Positions 1-8,935 of a stretch of DNA of 64,000 nt are shown piece after piece; position 1 is the first letter of the stretch; each line of letters starts with the position of its first letter. The stretch comes from Ancrocorticia populi (GTDB taxonomy: Bacteria; Actinomycetota; Actinomycetes; Actinomycetales; Actinomycetaceae), in contig NZ_QETB01000001.1 of the NCBI RefSeq assembly GCF_003123745.1, positions 558,001 through 622,000 of the forward strand, read 5' to 3'. Below the pieces are notes generated by a model that saw only the letters and a program-made list of their open reading frames with translations, ran no database searches and was not told the origin of the DNA. The position numbers were made by a program, and so were the translations under genes.

Positions 1-2
1 CT

Positions 3-728
3 GCTGAGATCGATCCTTGGACCGGGTATCGTCGCTACGCTCCTAGTCAATTAGCTGATGCAACGGTTATCAGGGATCTGCGTGATGCGGGCTTTGGAGT
101 ATCCACGATTGGTGAGCTACTTGATGGACGCGGGACGCCCTCTTGGGACGAAGCTCTTGAAGCTCAACGGCGGGCACTGATCGAGGAAGCCCGCGCCAAC
201 GAGCGACGACTTGAGCTAGTCAACCGCCTCTTGAGCCCCCCGAGCGAAATCGGGTCCATCACCATCACTAAGGAAACTGTTCCCGCAATGAACGTCGTAG
301 TTCTGCGAGGTGTTGTGCCCTCATACGAAGACGAGCGAATTCTCTGGGGACAAATGATGCCAGCTGCCGCCGCACTGGGAATCAGCCCCGTCGGGCCGTG
401 TGGGGTTATCGAGCACAACGATGAGTACCGGGAGTCAGACGTAGACCTCTCGATCTTCATACCCGTGCAACAAGGAACCACAGCTGAAGACCCACTTGAG
501 ATACTGAACCTTCCTGAACGAGAATGCGCTGTTGCCACAGTCCGTGGGGCCTACAATCAGTTCTCTCTGGCCCACGACCTGATCGCCGACAAGATCGTCG
601 AAGATGATCTGAGGCTTCCCGAGTCCAGTTCAATCGACGGCCACGCCTTCAACATTTACGTAACCGAGATGGGGGAAGTGTCAGAAGACGAGCTGATTAC
701 GAAGATCTATCAACCACTGGGGACATGA
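3..728 (+). CDS. MerR-family regulator with GyrI-like effector domain, 5' end outside window
   Basis: The frame is open from base 3 with no stop, so the start lies upstream of the window. The first about 40 codons read as the DNA-binding end of a MerR protein (IDPWTGYRRYAPSQLADA, then LRDAGFGVSTIGELL), followed by a helical linker rich in Glu and Arg. From about base 231 on it resembles a GyrI-like/AraC effector-binding domain (VPAMNVVVLRGVVPSYEDE), as in multidrug-sensing BltR-type regulators. Family knowledge suggests a one-component ligand-responsive activator; the ligand and target genes cannot be told. A TTG at 231 is an internal codon, not a start. Confidence 0.8.
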   Translation, partial: AEIDPWTGYRRYAPSQLADATVIRDLRDAGFGVSTIGELLDGRGTPSWDEALEAQRRALIEEARANERRLELVNRLLSPPSEIGSITITKETVPAMNVVVLRGVVPSYEDERILWGQMMPAAAALGISPVGPCGVIEHNDEYRESDVDLSIFIPVQQGTTAEDPLEILNLPERECAVATVRGAYNQFSLAHDLIADKIVEDDLRLPESSSIDGHAFNIYVTEMGEVSEDELITKIYQPLGT

Positions 729-891
729 TTGCCGAGAGGTTCGTGCTGCACGGAATACGGTGGAGTTCCGCTTTAACGTTTAACGCTCCCAATGTTTAAG
801 CCGTGACTCGCCAGCGACATTGGGGTTAGGTGGCTGAAAAAGCGCCACGTAAGGGGAATCCGATCACCTCTAGTGGGGTTGCATGTAGGGC

Positions 892-909
892 GCTATCATA
901 GTTGATAGC
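892..909. promoter_or_regulatory. Perfect palindrome upstream of FitAB-like module, probable autoregulatory operator
   Basis: GCTATCA (892-898) and TGATAGC (903-909) are perfect inverted arms around TAGT, ending just before the ribosome binding site (AAGGGGGTGA) of the antitoxin. RHH antitoxins of the FitA type bind inverted repeats in their own promoter, so autoregulation is the natural inference. Confidence 0.55.
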
Positions 910-926
910 AAAGGGGGTGATCGCCT

Positions 927-1160
927 ATGTCATCCATCGTGGTTCGCGGTCTCGATGACGCCGTCAAACAGGAGATCGCCGCGCAGGCGAAGGAGCACGG
1001 CAGGTCAATGGAGGCCGAGGTTCGCGCGATCCTTACCAAGGCCGCGCGGAGACCGCACATCGGGGTTGCGCTGCTGGCTGCGGCGCAGGACGTCGGCGGT
1101 ATCGACGGCCTGCCTGTCCCGGCGCGCGATGACGTCGCGAGGGCGGTGGAGTTCGAGTGA
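927..1160 (+). CDS. FitA-like ribbon-helix-helix antitoxin
   Basis: This 77-residue protein opens with an RHH signature (SSIVVRGLDDAVKQEIAAQA, then HGRSMEAEVRAIL), the arrangement of FitA-type antitoxins: an N-terminal DNA-binding strand-helix-helix and a C-terminal tail that wraps the toxin. A strong Shine-Dalgarno sequence (AAGGGGGTGA) precedes the ATG. The stop overlaps the toxin start as GTGA, so the two are translationally coupled. It should neutralise the PIN toxin at 1157-1582 and repress the operon through the palindrome at 892-909. Confidence 0.85.
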   Translation: MSSIVVRGLDDAVKQEIAAQAKEHGRSMEAEVRAILTKAARRPHIGVALLAAAQDVGGIDGLPVPARDDVARAVEFE

Positions 1161-1582
1161 TCGTCCTCGACACGAATGTCATCTCGGAGATTTTCCGGCC
1201 GTCGCCGGAGCCGCGCGTGGTGGATTGGCTAAGTGCACTGGCGGATGATGTCGCGATAACGTCCGTGACGCTCGCCGAGCTGTTGGCAGGCGTTCGGCAG
1301 CTTTCTGATGGTCGGCGCAAGGAAGCACTTGCTAGAAGCATTGATGCGGCGCTTGAGCCGTATCGGGGCAGTAGCGCTGTGCTACCGTTCGATGACGTGG
1401 CGGCTGATCGGTATGCTGATGTGCTTGTGGCTCGGAAGAATGCGGGAGCGCCCATTAGCACAGCCGACGCGCAGATCGCAGCGATCTGCCTGGCTCATCG
1501 GGCGGTTTGCGCCACACGTAACGTGAAGGACTTCGCTCACACCGGCGTTGAACTGGTTGATCCGTGGAAGGCCAGCGCATGA
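1157..1582 (+). CDS. FitB/VapC-like PIN-domain toxin ribonuclease
   Basis: This 141-residue PIN-domain protein starts with GTG, overlapping the antitoxin stop by four bases. The acidic metal-binding set is visible: D5 in LDTNVISE, E41 in TLAELLAG, D104 in STADAQIA, and the C-terminal TRNVKDF block with N122 and D125. Family members are Mg2+-dependent RNases that cleave tRNA or rRNA when freed from antitoxin. Length and motifs are intact, so it is probably functional. The partner is the RHH protein directly upstream. Confidence 0.88.
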   Translation: MIVLDTNVISEIFRPSPEPRVVDWLSALADDVAITSVTLAELLAGVRQLSDGRRKEALARSIDAALEPYRGSSAVLPFDDVAADRYADVLVARKNAGAPISTADAQIAAICLAHRAVCATRNVKDFAHTGVELVDPWKASA

Positions 1583-1725
1583 ACCATCGTTCGCTCTAGA
1601 TCGTCGCCCGTGGGACTTCACTGAGGAAGCCAAAGCGTGGTTGAACCTCAGTTTCGCGTTTAAGCGAGTGGCATTGCGGAGTTAGCACTTGTTCGCGGGG
1701 CTAAGATCCGACGTCGTCGAAAAAG

Positions 1726-2043
1726 CTAAAACACTAAAACAATCCCGGGCGGGGATAAGCCTAGAGTCCTGCCAATGCTGACAGCCGAAAAACCGGTTTG
1801 GCTAGTGATTGCGTCGCCTCGGTGCTGGAACACAGCCGGTGCCACGACAATGCAGCCTGCGAGTGTGAGCTTGCGGTTGGCCTCGGCCATCTCGTGACGG
1901 AATCGGGCTGATCCGCAGATGCAGACGATCTTGGGTAATCCTTGTACAGAGGTGCTGAGTTCGGCGGGAACAGTCCAGTCGGGCGGAAGAAGTGGGGATG
2001 TGTTGTCGGGCGTCAGTTCGGTGAGCAGCTCTTCAACGGGCAC
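1726..2043 (-). pseudogene. Remnant of a DUF4406/nucleoside deoxyribosyltransferase-like protein
   Basis: Residues about 37-75 (PKIVCICGSARFRHEMAEAN, then LTLAGCIVVAPAVF) closely match the start of phage-type proteins of the DUF4406 kind, which usually begin near this motif and run about 100 residues further. Here the similarity ends after HRGD and the frame continues into unrelated sequence, so the catalytic half is missing. The GTG start at 2043 has no good ribosome binding site. I read it as a decayed gene; the preceding 143 bases hold nothing I can identify. Confidence 0.5.
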
Positions 2044-2297
2044 TAGTTTTGCGGGCTCGCCACTTTCTCATGTATGTCAAAGCTGACAACGTACCGCTAA
2101 GTTCCCATGGCCTGAGAATAGCGGACGCTAAAGTGTGCGGGTCAAGTGCCAAGCTTGTGAGTGGTGTTGGGATGGGTCCCGATGCCCGTCGATAATCCAT
2201 AGCGGTACACCTAGACTGACTGCCGCGGGGTCATTTGTCGAGCCGTGGGCAGATTAGGATGGCACTGTTCTGACGTTCCGGCACAGTTAGGTGGGCG

Positions 2298-2714
2298 ATG
2301 GTTGCGGCGTATGTACCGAACGGATTGCTCTCGCGGCTTTTGGGTGACCGGATGTACTCGGTTGAGTTTGTTCTGAACGACTATGTGCAGTTCAAGTTCG
2401 ATGGCGCTCCGGACGCGAGAACGCCGGTGACCCTGAGCGTATACGCGTGGCCTGTGGTGGAAATTGAGACGCGAACGTGGCGGGAGGGCGATCTTGGATA
2501 CGCCGATGCACTTCGCCAGCTCGCCCCTAGCCTTGTGATCGCTACTTCCGAACAGACCGGTCGCGGGATAAGAATCGAGCTGGGCACTGGCGCCCTGACC
2601 ATACATCCAACCGCTGAGGAAGCCCGCGTAGAAATTGCCATGATCGCTGGATGGAGCGACGGCGCGTGGATGCTGTGGCGGCCGGGCAAGGACAGTTTCG
2701 AAGACCTTTGCTAG
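2298..2714 (+). CDS. DUF6188-like protein of unknown function
   Basis: The 138-residue soluble protein has no signal peptide or membrane segment. It shows features I associate with the DUF6188 family: an early LVGD/LLGDRMYSVEFVLNDYV strand region, a central TGRGIRIELG strand and a closing WMLWRPGKDSFEDL motif. No catalytic residues can be assigned. It stands alone between a phage-type remnant and a methyltransferase fragment, and the upstream 250 bases show no clear operator. The family name is from memory, moderately sure. Confidence 0.6.
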   Translation: MVAAYVPNGLLSRLLGDRMYSVEFVLNDYVQFKFDGAPDARTPVTLSVYAWPVVEIETRTWREGDLGYADALRQLAPSLVIATSEQTGRGIRIELGTGALTIHPTAEEARVEIAMIAGWSDGAWMLWRPGKDSFEDLC

Positions 2715-2786
2715 TTTATTGGGTGGACAGCCCAAATTTTCGCGTATTTTGAACGCCTACATGGTTATTCACTTTGGCTAACTCGT

Positions 2787-3137
2787 ATGGATGCTGACAT
2801 CATGGAGGACCTGCGGCAAGCCTATGATCGCACGTCGATGGTGGGATGGGACTTTTCGATACTTGATGGGCGCGTGACGGCCGATGATCCTTGGTGGGAT
2901 TTTGAAGCTGACTGTATCCGTGAGATGGCCGGAGCAAGGCGGGTTCTCGACTTGGGGACGGGCGGCGGCGAGCGTCTACTGGCTCTGCTCGACGAGCTAA
3001 ACAACGACAGCCCGGCAGTTGAAGCTACGGAGGGCTGGGAGCCGAATCTTGCGGTTGCGCGTGACGCGCTTGGGCCGCGAGGCGTGCATGCTCGCGTGAG
3101 TCAACGTCGGTTTCGGATTTCGGCGGTGAAGCCTTAA
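2787..3137 (+). pseudogene. Truncated class I SAM-dependent methyltransferase
   Basis: The first about 100 residues look like a small-molecule methyltransferase: an N-terminal WWDFEAD segment, the SAM-binding motif I (RRVLDLGTGGGER, residues 51-63) and motif II region TEGWEPNLAVARDAL. After roughly residue 104 the similarity stops and the frame ends in basic residues antisense to the neighbouring membrane-protein gene. The substrate-binding C-terminal half, normally 100-150 residues, is missing. This looks like a deletion that joined it to the 3' end of the oppositely oriented gene. Confidence 0.6.
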
Positions 3138-3522
3138 GCAGCGGCAGTAATAACACGATCATGACCGTGGTGACCGAACGGTTCTTGAGTAGGTCTTCGC
3201 CCAGTGTTGTGGTGGGAAAGCCGTAACCCACAACTGTGATGAAGCATAGGAATAAGATCATGCCCCACACTGCGACTACGGCCGTGCGCTTCCATAGGAT
3301 ACCAATGCCGCACGCGATCTCGTAGATCCCGAGAGCTATCGTAAGCCAGCCGATATTTGGCATAACGAAGGACGCCCATAAATCGCTTAACCAAGGGAAG
3401 AGCGCCGTATCGCCAAAGACTGCGTAGCCTTCCGGTTCAGACCGTCCGAGAATGAAGTGGGCGATCCCGCCAGCGATGAAAATCGCCGCTGTCAGCGCCC
3501 TGACGATTCGCCGATACCACAT
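3025..3522 (-). CDS. DoxX-like small membrane protein with run-on C-terminus
   Basis: From the ATG at 3522 (Shine-Dalgarno GTGGGGGAG upstream) the protein has four hydrophobic helices: LTAAIFIAGGIAHFILG, WASFVMPNIGWLTIALGIYE, TAVVAVWGMILFLCFITVV and TTVMIVLLLPLL. This is the layout of DoxX/DoxD-like proteins, whose role is poorly defined. The last about 35 residues (after LLKASPPKSE) are polar, lie antisense to the truncated methyltransferase, and are probably not native. An upstream in-frame start at 3594 adds 24 residues without family character, so I chose 3522. Confidence 0.65.
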   Translation of the reverse strand: MWYRRIVRALTAAIFIAGGIAHFILGRSEPEGYAVFGDTALFPWLSDLWASFVMPNIGWLTIALGIYEIACGIGILWKRTAVVAVWGMILFLCFITVVGYGFPTTTLGEDLLKNRSVTTVMIVLLLPLLKASPPKSETDVDSREHARLAAQARHAQPQDSAPSPP

Positions 3523-3625
3523 CACAGCTCCCCCACGAGATCTGGACTTTCGGGGCCCTGATGCCCCGCTGCATCGATACTCGTATGATACCAACTAGTT
3601 CCCTGTTAGCACGTGGAGGTAGTGA

Positions 3626-4465
3626 ATGGCGCGGTTCGAGTTTCGGCAGGTTGATGTCTTTTCATCGGGTCCCATAAACGGGAATCCGGTTGCCGTAGTG
3701 CGCGGCGCAGATGATCTTGACGATGAGACGATGGCGGCGTTCGCGCGGTGGACCAATCTATCTGAGACTACTTTTTTGCTTCGCCCCACTACTTCCAACG
3801 CGGATTACCGGCTGCGAATCTTTACTTCAACCGAGGAATTGCCGTTCGCCGGGCATCCCACACTAGGTTCAGCGCATGCGTGGTTAGAAGCAGGCGGGGT
3901 ACCGCGTGGCCCGTCAACCGTTGTTCAGGAGTGCGCGGCTGGTCTTGTGAAGCTTCGGTACGACGACGGGCAGCTCGCGTTCGCCGCGCCCGACCTGCTT
4001 CGTTCGGGACCAGTTGAGCCGGATGATTTGGAGCCTGTTCTTCGCGCATTGAAACTCGAGCGCACGCACGTTATGGATGCGGAGTGGGTGGATAACGGAC
4101 CCGGATGGTTGGGCCTCCTTCTTGATGATCCAAAACGAGTGCTCGAGGTACGGCCGGATTTTGGGGCGCTGAGCGCGAATGTTGGTCTGATTGCTACATA
4201 TCCTGACCCGGGAGAGGCGGGGGTGGACGCGGAAGTTCGCGCATTCTGTCCGCTAGATGCGGTCCCCGAGGATCCTGTGACAGGCTCATTGAATGCTGGC
4301 CTTGCCCAGTGGCTTTCTGGGACAGTGCTGCCTGCAAACTATGTGGTAGCTCAGGGAACTGCGATGAATCGATCTGGCCGGGTATCAATCACAACTGATG
4401 CTGACGGGGTTATCTGGGTTGGCGGCAGAACCAATACAGTAATCGCCGGAGTGGTCGAGCTCTAA
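3626..4465 (+). CDS. PhzF-family isomerase/epimerase
   Basis: The 279-residue protein has the two-fold PhzF hot-dog-like architecture. The N-terminal half shows FRQVDVFSSGPINGNPVAVV and NLSETTFLL with the conserved acidic residue E47. RIFTSTEELPFAGHPTLGSAH follows, and the C-terminal half carries RAFCPLDAVPEDPVTGSLNA, which forms the other wall of the active site. Characterised PhzF isomerises an aminodihydroxybenzoate, but most relatives have no known substrate. The ribosome binding site GGAGG is directly upstream of the ATG. It appears monocistronic and converges on the dehydrogenase at 4475-5581. Confidence 0.85.
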   Translation: MARFEFRQVDVFSSGPINGNPVAVVRGADDLDDETMAAFARWTNLSETTFLLRPTTSNADYRLRIFTSTEELPFAGHPTLGSAHAWLEAGGVPRGPSTVVQECAAGLVKLRYDDGQLAFAAPDLLRSGPVEPDDLEPVLRALKLERTHVMDAEWVDNGPGWLGLLLDDPKRVLEVRPDFGALSANVGLIATYPDPGEAGVDAEVRAFCPLDAVPEDPVTGSLNAGLAQWLSGTVLPANYVVAQGTAMNRSGRVSITTDADGVIWVGGRTNTVIAGVVEL

Positions 4466-4474
4466 TAGCTGATG

Positions 4475-5581
4475 CTAAGCGTCCGATCCGAGGGTTGGCG
4501 GGATCAGCACAAGCTTGCCCGGGTACTTCTTCGAAATGAAATCTTGCTGGGCAGTGCGGATATCGCTTAGTGGATACGTCTTCGAAACCAGTGGCTTGAC
4601 CTCTCCATTGTTTACGTAGCGAATAACGTTCTCAAAAACCTCGTCCTCTTGGAAGGTGCAGCCAAAGAGGGACAGATCGTTCAGGTAGACGGTGCGTAGG
4701 TCAATCTCGGCAATTGGGCCGGCGATTGCGCCTGCAATCGCGTACCTTCCCCCGCGCCTCAGCGCCGCTAGGAGCTTGTTTACGCCGCCACCACCAACAA
4801 CGTCCACCGCCACATCGATAGATTTTGTATCAAGCTCGGCGCTGAGATCGGCGCGGCGGTCTATCACCCGATCCGCACCTGCCTTGATAACAGGGTCAGC
4901 CTTCTCCTGCGAGCAAATCGCAGTTACGTGCGCGCCGCGCAGTTTGGCAAGCTGGACTGCCGCCAAACCAACCCCACCCGATGCGCCTGTGATAACAACC
5001 CGTTCTGCCCCGACGCCAGCCCGGTAAAGCATGCCCTCAGCAGTTGAATAAGCGATCGATATCGCACCGAGCTCTGGCGCAGACAATGGTGAGTGTACTG
5101 AATACGACTCGTTGGATGGAGCAACCGCAAACTGGGCAAAACCACCGTCGCATTCGCTGCCGTAGGTCCAACATTCGTACGGGCGGTAGTTGACATAGTG
5201 TCGCATGAGATTGCGTACGATAACTTGATCGTTGATCCGTTGGGCACTGACGCCCTCTCCTACCGCCACGATGCGGCCGTATACGTCGCCTCCCTGAATG
5301 CGTGGGAACGTCAGCGGAATGCCGGACCAGGAAGCATCTTCGCCCGCAGTGTCTTGACCACCGTTGGTAGACGCGGTTTCCGTATCGGTTGTGACGGCCT
5401 TGGAGTACCAACCTAGGCGTGTGTTGATATCCGTGTTATTGACCCCGGCAGCCTCCACCTGAATGAGAACCTCATCCGCTTGTGGCTGTGGCACCGGCAC
5501 ATCGGTTCGGTACTCCAGCTTTTCTGGACCACCATGTCCGGTCAGTAATACAGATGCCATAGACGTTGGAATCGTCTTCAT
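4475..5581 (-). CDS. Medium-chain alcohol dehydrogenase/quinone reductase-like oxidoreductase
   Basis: A 368-residue MDR-superfamily protein. The N-terminal GroES-like domain contains the MDR signatures VLIQVEAAGVNNTDINTR and GGDVYGRIVAVGEGV. The Rossmann domain holds the NADPH loop GASGGVGLAAVQLAK and a later VDVVGGGGV. The classical structural zinc cysteine cluster is absent, which points to a zinc-independent quinone-oxidoreductase or crotonyl-CoA-reductase-like member. The substrate is unknown. Start is ATG at 5581; a second ATG at 5560 is possible. Confidence 0.8.
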   Translation of the reverse strand: MKTIPTSMASVLLTGHGGPEKLEYRTDVPVPQPQADEVLIQVEAAGVNNTDINTRLGWYSKAVTTDTETASTNGGQDTAGEDASWSGIPLTFPRIQGGDVYGRIVAVGEGVSAQRINDQVIVRNLMRHYVNYRPYECWTYGSECDGGFAQFAVAPSNESYSVHSPLSAPELGAISIAYSTAEGMLYRAGVGAERVVITGASGGVGLAAVQLAKLRGAHVTAICSQEKADPVIKAGADRVIDRRADLSAELDTKSIDVAVDVVGGGGVNKLLAALRRGGRYAIAGAIAGPIAEIDLRTVYLNDLSLFGCTFQEDEVFENVIRYVNNGEVKPLVSKTYPLSDIRTAQQDFISKKYPGKLVLIPPTLGSDA

Positions 5582-5803
5582 ACTTCGACTCTTTGTCTTT
5601 CATCGAGTAGCTATAAGAACAAACTGAGGCGGATACCACCCCTCTTCATCCTAGGACCTGGCTTACGAAGAAATTTTCTGATTGCTACACTCACAGCTGC
5701 AATGAGCAGTCCGCCTTCGCGTGGATCATAAGTCCAGTTGCAGGCTGCTCGCCTCCCGACGGGCGCCTTTTCACGCCCTACCGCCGAGAGGTAACTCTGC
5801 TCC

Positions 5804-7759
5804 ATGCGATCTGATCGCTCTTCATCTGTGCTTCCCATCCTCTATATCGCCGCATTCGTTGCCGGCTTTAATGAGAACATCATCAACGTGGCCCTCGTGG
5901 ACATTATGGCCGAATTTGGGATCTCGGCAGCCACTGCCCAGTGACTCGTGACTGGCTACATGATGGTGACCACCGTGGTTGTGGCAATTTCGGCCTTCCT
6001 GTATCGCCGCCTCGGGCTACGCAAGCTCTTCTTCATTGGGGCAACCCTGCTCTCGCTGGGATCCCTTTGCGCGATATTCGCGCCCACGTTCCCGCTGCTG
6101 GTTCTGTGTCGCTTGGTCCAAGCGGTCGGCACCGGCATCTTCATCCCAACGATGATGAGCACCGTGCTGATGGTTGCGCCTCGCAAGAAGATCGGGTTCT
6201 ACCTGTCCATCGGCGGCATGATGATCACATTCGGTCCGGCCTTCGGCCCCGTGATTTCGGGCCTCATGGTGACGGCTTTTGGTTGGAATACCATCTTTGT
6301 ACCAGTGCTCGTGGTGATTGTGGTGCTGGGGGCGTGTGGCGTCGTCGTCGTTAAAAATGTCGGGGAAACCGAAGCGGTGAAGTTGGACGTACTCTCGGTC
6401 ATCTTGATCGCCGTGGGGTTGGTGGCCTTCGTGTACGGGCTCTCCGAAATCACGGTTCGCCCGGGCGTAGCCGCGGGAAGTGCGGCCGCTGGGCTCGTAT
6501 TCCTCGCGATCTTCGTGCGCCGCCAGTTCAAGGTGGACAACCCGGTGCTGAACCTGCGGCCGATGGCCTCCATCCGGTTCTGGCCCGCCGCAATCCTCGT
6601 GGTTGTTGCGATGATGACCACCTTCTCGCTTTCCGTGCTACTTCCCCTGTACTTCCAGCGCTCGTTCGGGATGAGCGCGCTTGCCGCCGGTGCCCTCTTG
6701 CTGGCGCCGATTCTCGTGAACGCCGCCACCGCGGTAATGGGCGGGAAGATTATGGACGCGCGCGGTGCATGGCCGCTGCTGATCACTGGCTTCGGCGTGA
6801 TCGTATTGGGACAGATTCTCATCGTGTTTGTGGCGCCTCAACTTAGCTGGATCGGCGTCCTAGGCGCCTCGGTGTTGTCCTTCGGCGGCGTGGGGCTGGT
6901 ACTTTCGCCGTCTCAGACCGCGGGCCTCGCCACGCTCTCGAAGCCCGATCATCCCCACGGCGTGGCAATCCTCAACACGTTCATTCAAATGGCAGCTGCG
7001 ATCGGGCCCTCGCTCTTGATCGGGATCCTCTCCTCGCAGGCCGCCTCAAGTGAAAGTGCCGGAGCCAGTGCCGCCCAAGCGAATGCAGACGGGTTCACCC
7101 GGGCTATCCTGGTTGCCGCGATCATCGCCTTGGTGGGCGCCGCGGTGGCGTTCTTCTACACGCGGATGCTGGCTGGGGAGCGGAAGTCTGCGTCGGTTGA
7201 GGGTGCCGAGGGCCCCGAGGGTGTTCAGGCCGCGCAGGACCAGTCTGCGTCAGAACCAACAATCGCCTCCCTGATGCGGACTGAAGTGTTTTCCGTGCCA
7301 GCCACGGCAACCGTTGGTGAGGTTGTTACTCAGTTCGTCTCCTCCCGAACCGCGGGGCTTCCGGTGATCGACGATCAGGGCGGCGTATGCGGCTACATTA
7401 CCGATGGCGAGATCCTTCGCGCCGTGTCTGGGCGGTCAGAATCCGCGATAGATCTTGCGTTTGGGTTGCAGGTTTACCGGGATGACGCCAACCTACGCGA
7501 TCGCGTTATCGAGGTGATGCAGCAGGGAGTTATGGAACTGGCATCTAAGTCTGTGGTGACTGTAGACGTCGATTCGTCCGTGGAGGATGTTGCCGCGATT
7601 TTGGGCGAGCGCTCCATCAACAAAGCGCCCGTCATGTCTGGCGAAACCCTGGTTGGCGTGATCACCCGTGGCGACCTTGTTCGGAGCATCTTCGGGCGTT
7701 TGTTAGGTAGGGTGGACGCATCCATCCTGACCGAAGCCGAGCTGGTGACGCTGCAGTGA
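5804..7759 (+). pseudogene. MFS drug:H+ antiporter fused to two CBS domains, interrupted by an in-frame TGA
   Basis: From ATG 5804 (GAGAGG upstream) the frame reads through the first transmembrane helix (VLPILYIAAFVAGFNENIIN), then reaches ATAQ followed by TGA at 5942-5944 and continues as LVTGYMMVTTVV. In DHA2-type MFS transporters this spot is the conserved ATAQWL motif, so the TGA replaces TGG (Trp). The remaining 603 codons are intact: the other membrane helices, then a linker and two CBS domains (from about SLMRTEVFSVPA and MELASKSVVTVDVDS). Translation could restart at GTG 5948, but helix 1 would be lost. Other genes here use TGA as stop, so recoding is unlikely. Confidence 0.75.
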
Positions 7760-7782
7760 GGACCTAACGAACGGAGATTGTC

Positions 7783-8340
7783 TTGGCACGGAATGATCGG
7801 CTGGGGCGCGCCGCGCTCGACTTGGTTAGGGCCATTTTGAAGCCAGCGGGCGCGGGCAAGAAACCGGCCAGTGCCACGCGCACGAAACCTTCTGCGGCGG
7901 GCGCATCGCGCATGGGTTCCAATGGACACGACGCCAGCCCAGGGCAGTACGGACCCGGGGCCACGCGTGACCTCACTCGGGCAGAAAGCGCACAGATTTC
8001 CCCGAGCTACTCGCCAAGCGCGGACGGCGATCCCGATCCCGGAGAAGTGATCTGGACCTGGGTCCCTTATGTGGAGAACGACGGCCGGGGCAAGGATCGG
8101 CCAGTCCTCATCATTTCGAGGTTGACGGACGGATCTACCGCAGGCTGCTATCTCTCCACCAAGCACCACGATGGCTACATCTCAGTGGGTAGCGGTGCGT
8201 GGGATTCCAAGGGCCGCGAGAGTTTCCTCAACCCCGAGCGATTACTCCGAATCACCGATGAGGGCATGCGGCGCGAAGGCACGGTCATGCCCAAGGCTAG
8301 GTTCGGCGCGGCAACGGCAGAGATTATGAGGCGGCTGTAA
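7783..8340 (+). CDS. PemK/MazF-family toxin-like protein, no antitoxin seen
   Basis: The C-terminal about 110 residues of this 185-residue protein show the MazF/PemK fold entry PGEVIWTWVPYVENDGRGKD followed by RPVLII, the usual strand order with the conserved Arg-Pro. The first about 80 residues are a low-complexity Ala/Pro/Ser/Gly tail. MazF proteins are sequence-specific mRNA endoribonucleases, but long-tailed actinobacterial members often lack an antitoxin, and none is adjacent. Start TTG 7783 is chosen because GGAG lies about 7 bases upstream and no ATG is better. It lies 23 bases after the broken MFS gene. Confidence 0.68.
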   Translation: MARNDRLGRAALDLVRAILKPAGAGKKPASATRTKPSAAGASRMGSNGHDASPGQYGPGATRDLTRAESAQISPSYSPSADGDPDPGEVIWTWVPYVENDGRGKDRPVLIISRLTDGSTAGCYLSTKHHDGYISVGSGAWDSKGRESFLNPERLLRITDEGMRREGTVMPKARFGAATAEIMRRL

Positions 8341-8372
8341 CTGGGTTCCGGTCGCGAGATGCTAGCAGCGCC

Positions 8373-8777
8373 TTATGACGGAAGCTCGCTTCCGGGCGCA
8401 GCTACGTGAAGTCCAGCCGCAGAAGCCGCGCGGGCAAGCTCTTGATGGTAGGTCATGAATTCGTCGGCTCCCACTCGCAGCGCCGTTGCAAGATGAATGG
8501 CATCGTTCGAGCGTAGGGGAGTGTAAGTCCCTGCATTCAGTAGATCTCCGCGCGTTGGATCGGCGAGTATCACAAGATCCAGTACCTCCGTCACAGCTTC
8601 GAGTGGCACGTCCGCAGGATTTCGCCCGGCGGCACAGTGGAGTTCGGTATGTAAAAGCCACGATGCGACCAGCCGCCTGCCGCCCTGAGCCAACTCGTGG
8701 AGCAGCGCCTGTGACTCCACTTCAGGGACCAGTAGTTTCATCGCCGCCGAGGTGTCCAGATACGTCAGCTTTACCAT
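8373..8777 (-). CDS. VapC-like PIN-domain toxin
   Basis: The 134-residue PIN protein shows the first acidic residue in LTYLDTSAAMKLL (D8), a central LLHTELHCAA with the second acidic residue, and the third region LRSNDAIHLATALRVGADEF. The C-terminus TYHQELARAA matches the usual PIN ending. These are Mg2+-dependent RNases of type II toxin-antitoxin pairs. Its start codon overlaps the stop of a short upstream frame (8771-8935) in the way antitoxin genes usually do, but that frame has no recognisable start. Confidence 0.8.
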   Translation of the reverse strand: MVKLTYLDTSAAMKLLVPEVESQALLHELAQGGRRLVASWLLHTELHCAAGRNPADVPLEAVTEVLDLVILADPTRGDLLNAGTYTPLRSNDAIHLATALRVGADEFMTYHQELARAASAAGLHVAAPGSELPS

Positions 8778-8935
8778 CGGCCCCGCGCATCCTTGATCAT
8801 CTCGGAGGTTCGGCGCGACGTCCCGACGTGTTCCGCGAGGAGCTGCCGCAGCTTGCTCAGGTTGGAGAGGTCTGCCTGAGCGGGACGTGCCGCTTTAGAC
8901 TCTGTCGCCCCGATGCCTACCGCATTACAATGTAG
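8771..8935 (-). pseudogene. Possible antitoxin frame without a usable start codon
   Basis: The minus-strand frame preceding VapC is open from about 8962 to TAA at 8771-8773 and ends LSKLRQLLAEHVG, then SEMIKDARGRW. Its stop overlaps the VapC ATG at 8777 by seven bases, a typical antitoxin-toxin junction. No ATG, GTG or TTG lies in frame. It may be a decayed antitoxin or use a rare start. I do not recognise the family. Confidence 0.35.

Noticed and set aside
1726-2043. Prophage
   Set aside because: Only one phage-type remnant is present; no integrase, terminase or structural genes.
5804-7759. TGA recoding as tryptophan
   Set aside because: TGA ends many intact genes here, such as those at 1160, 9204 and 34953.
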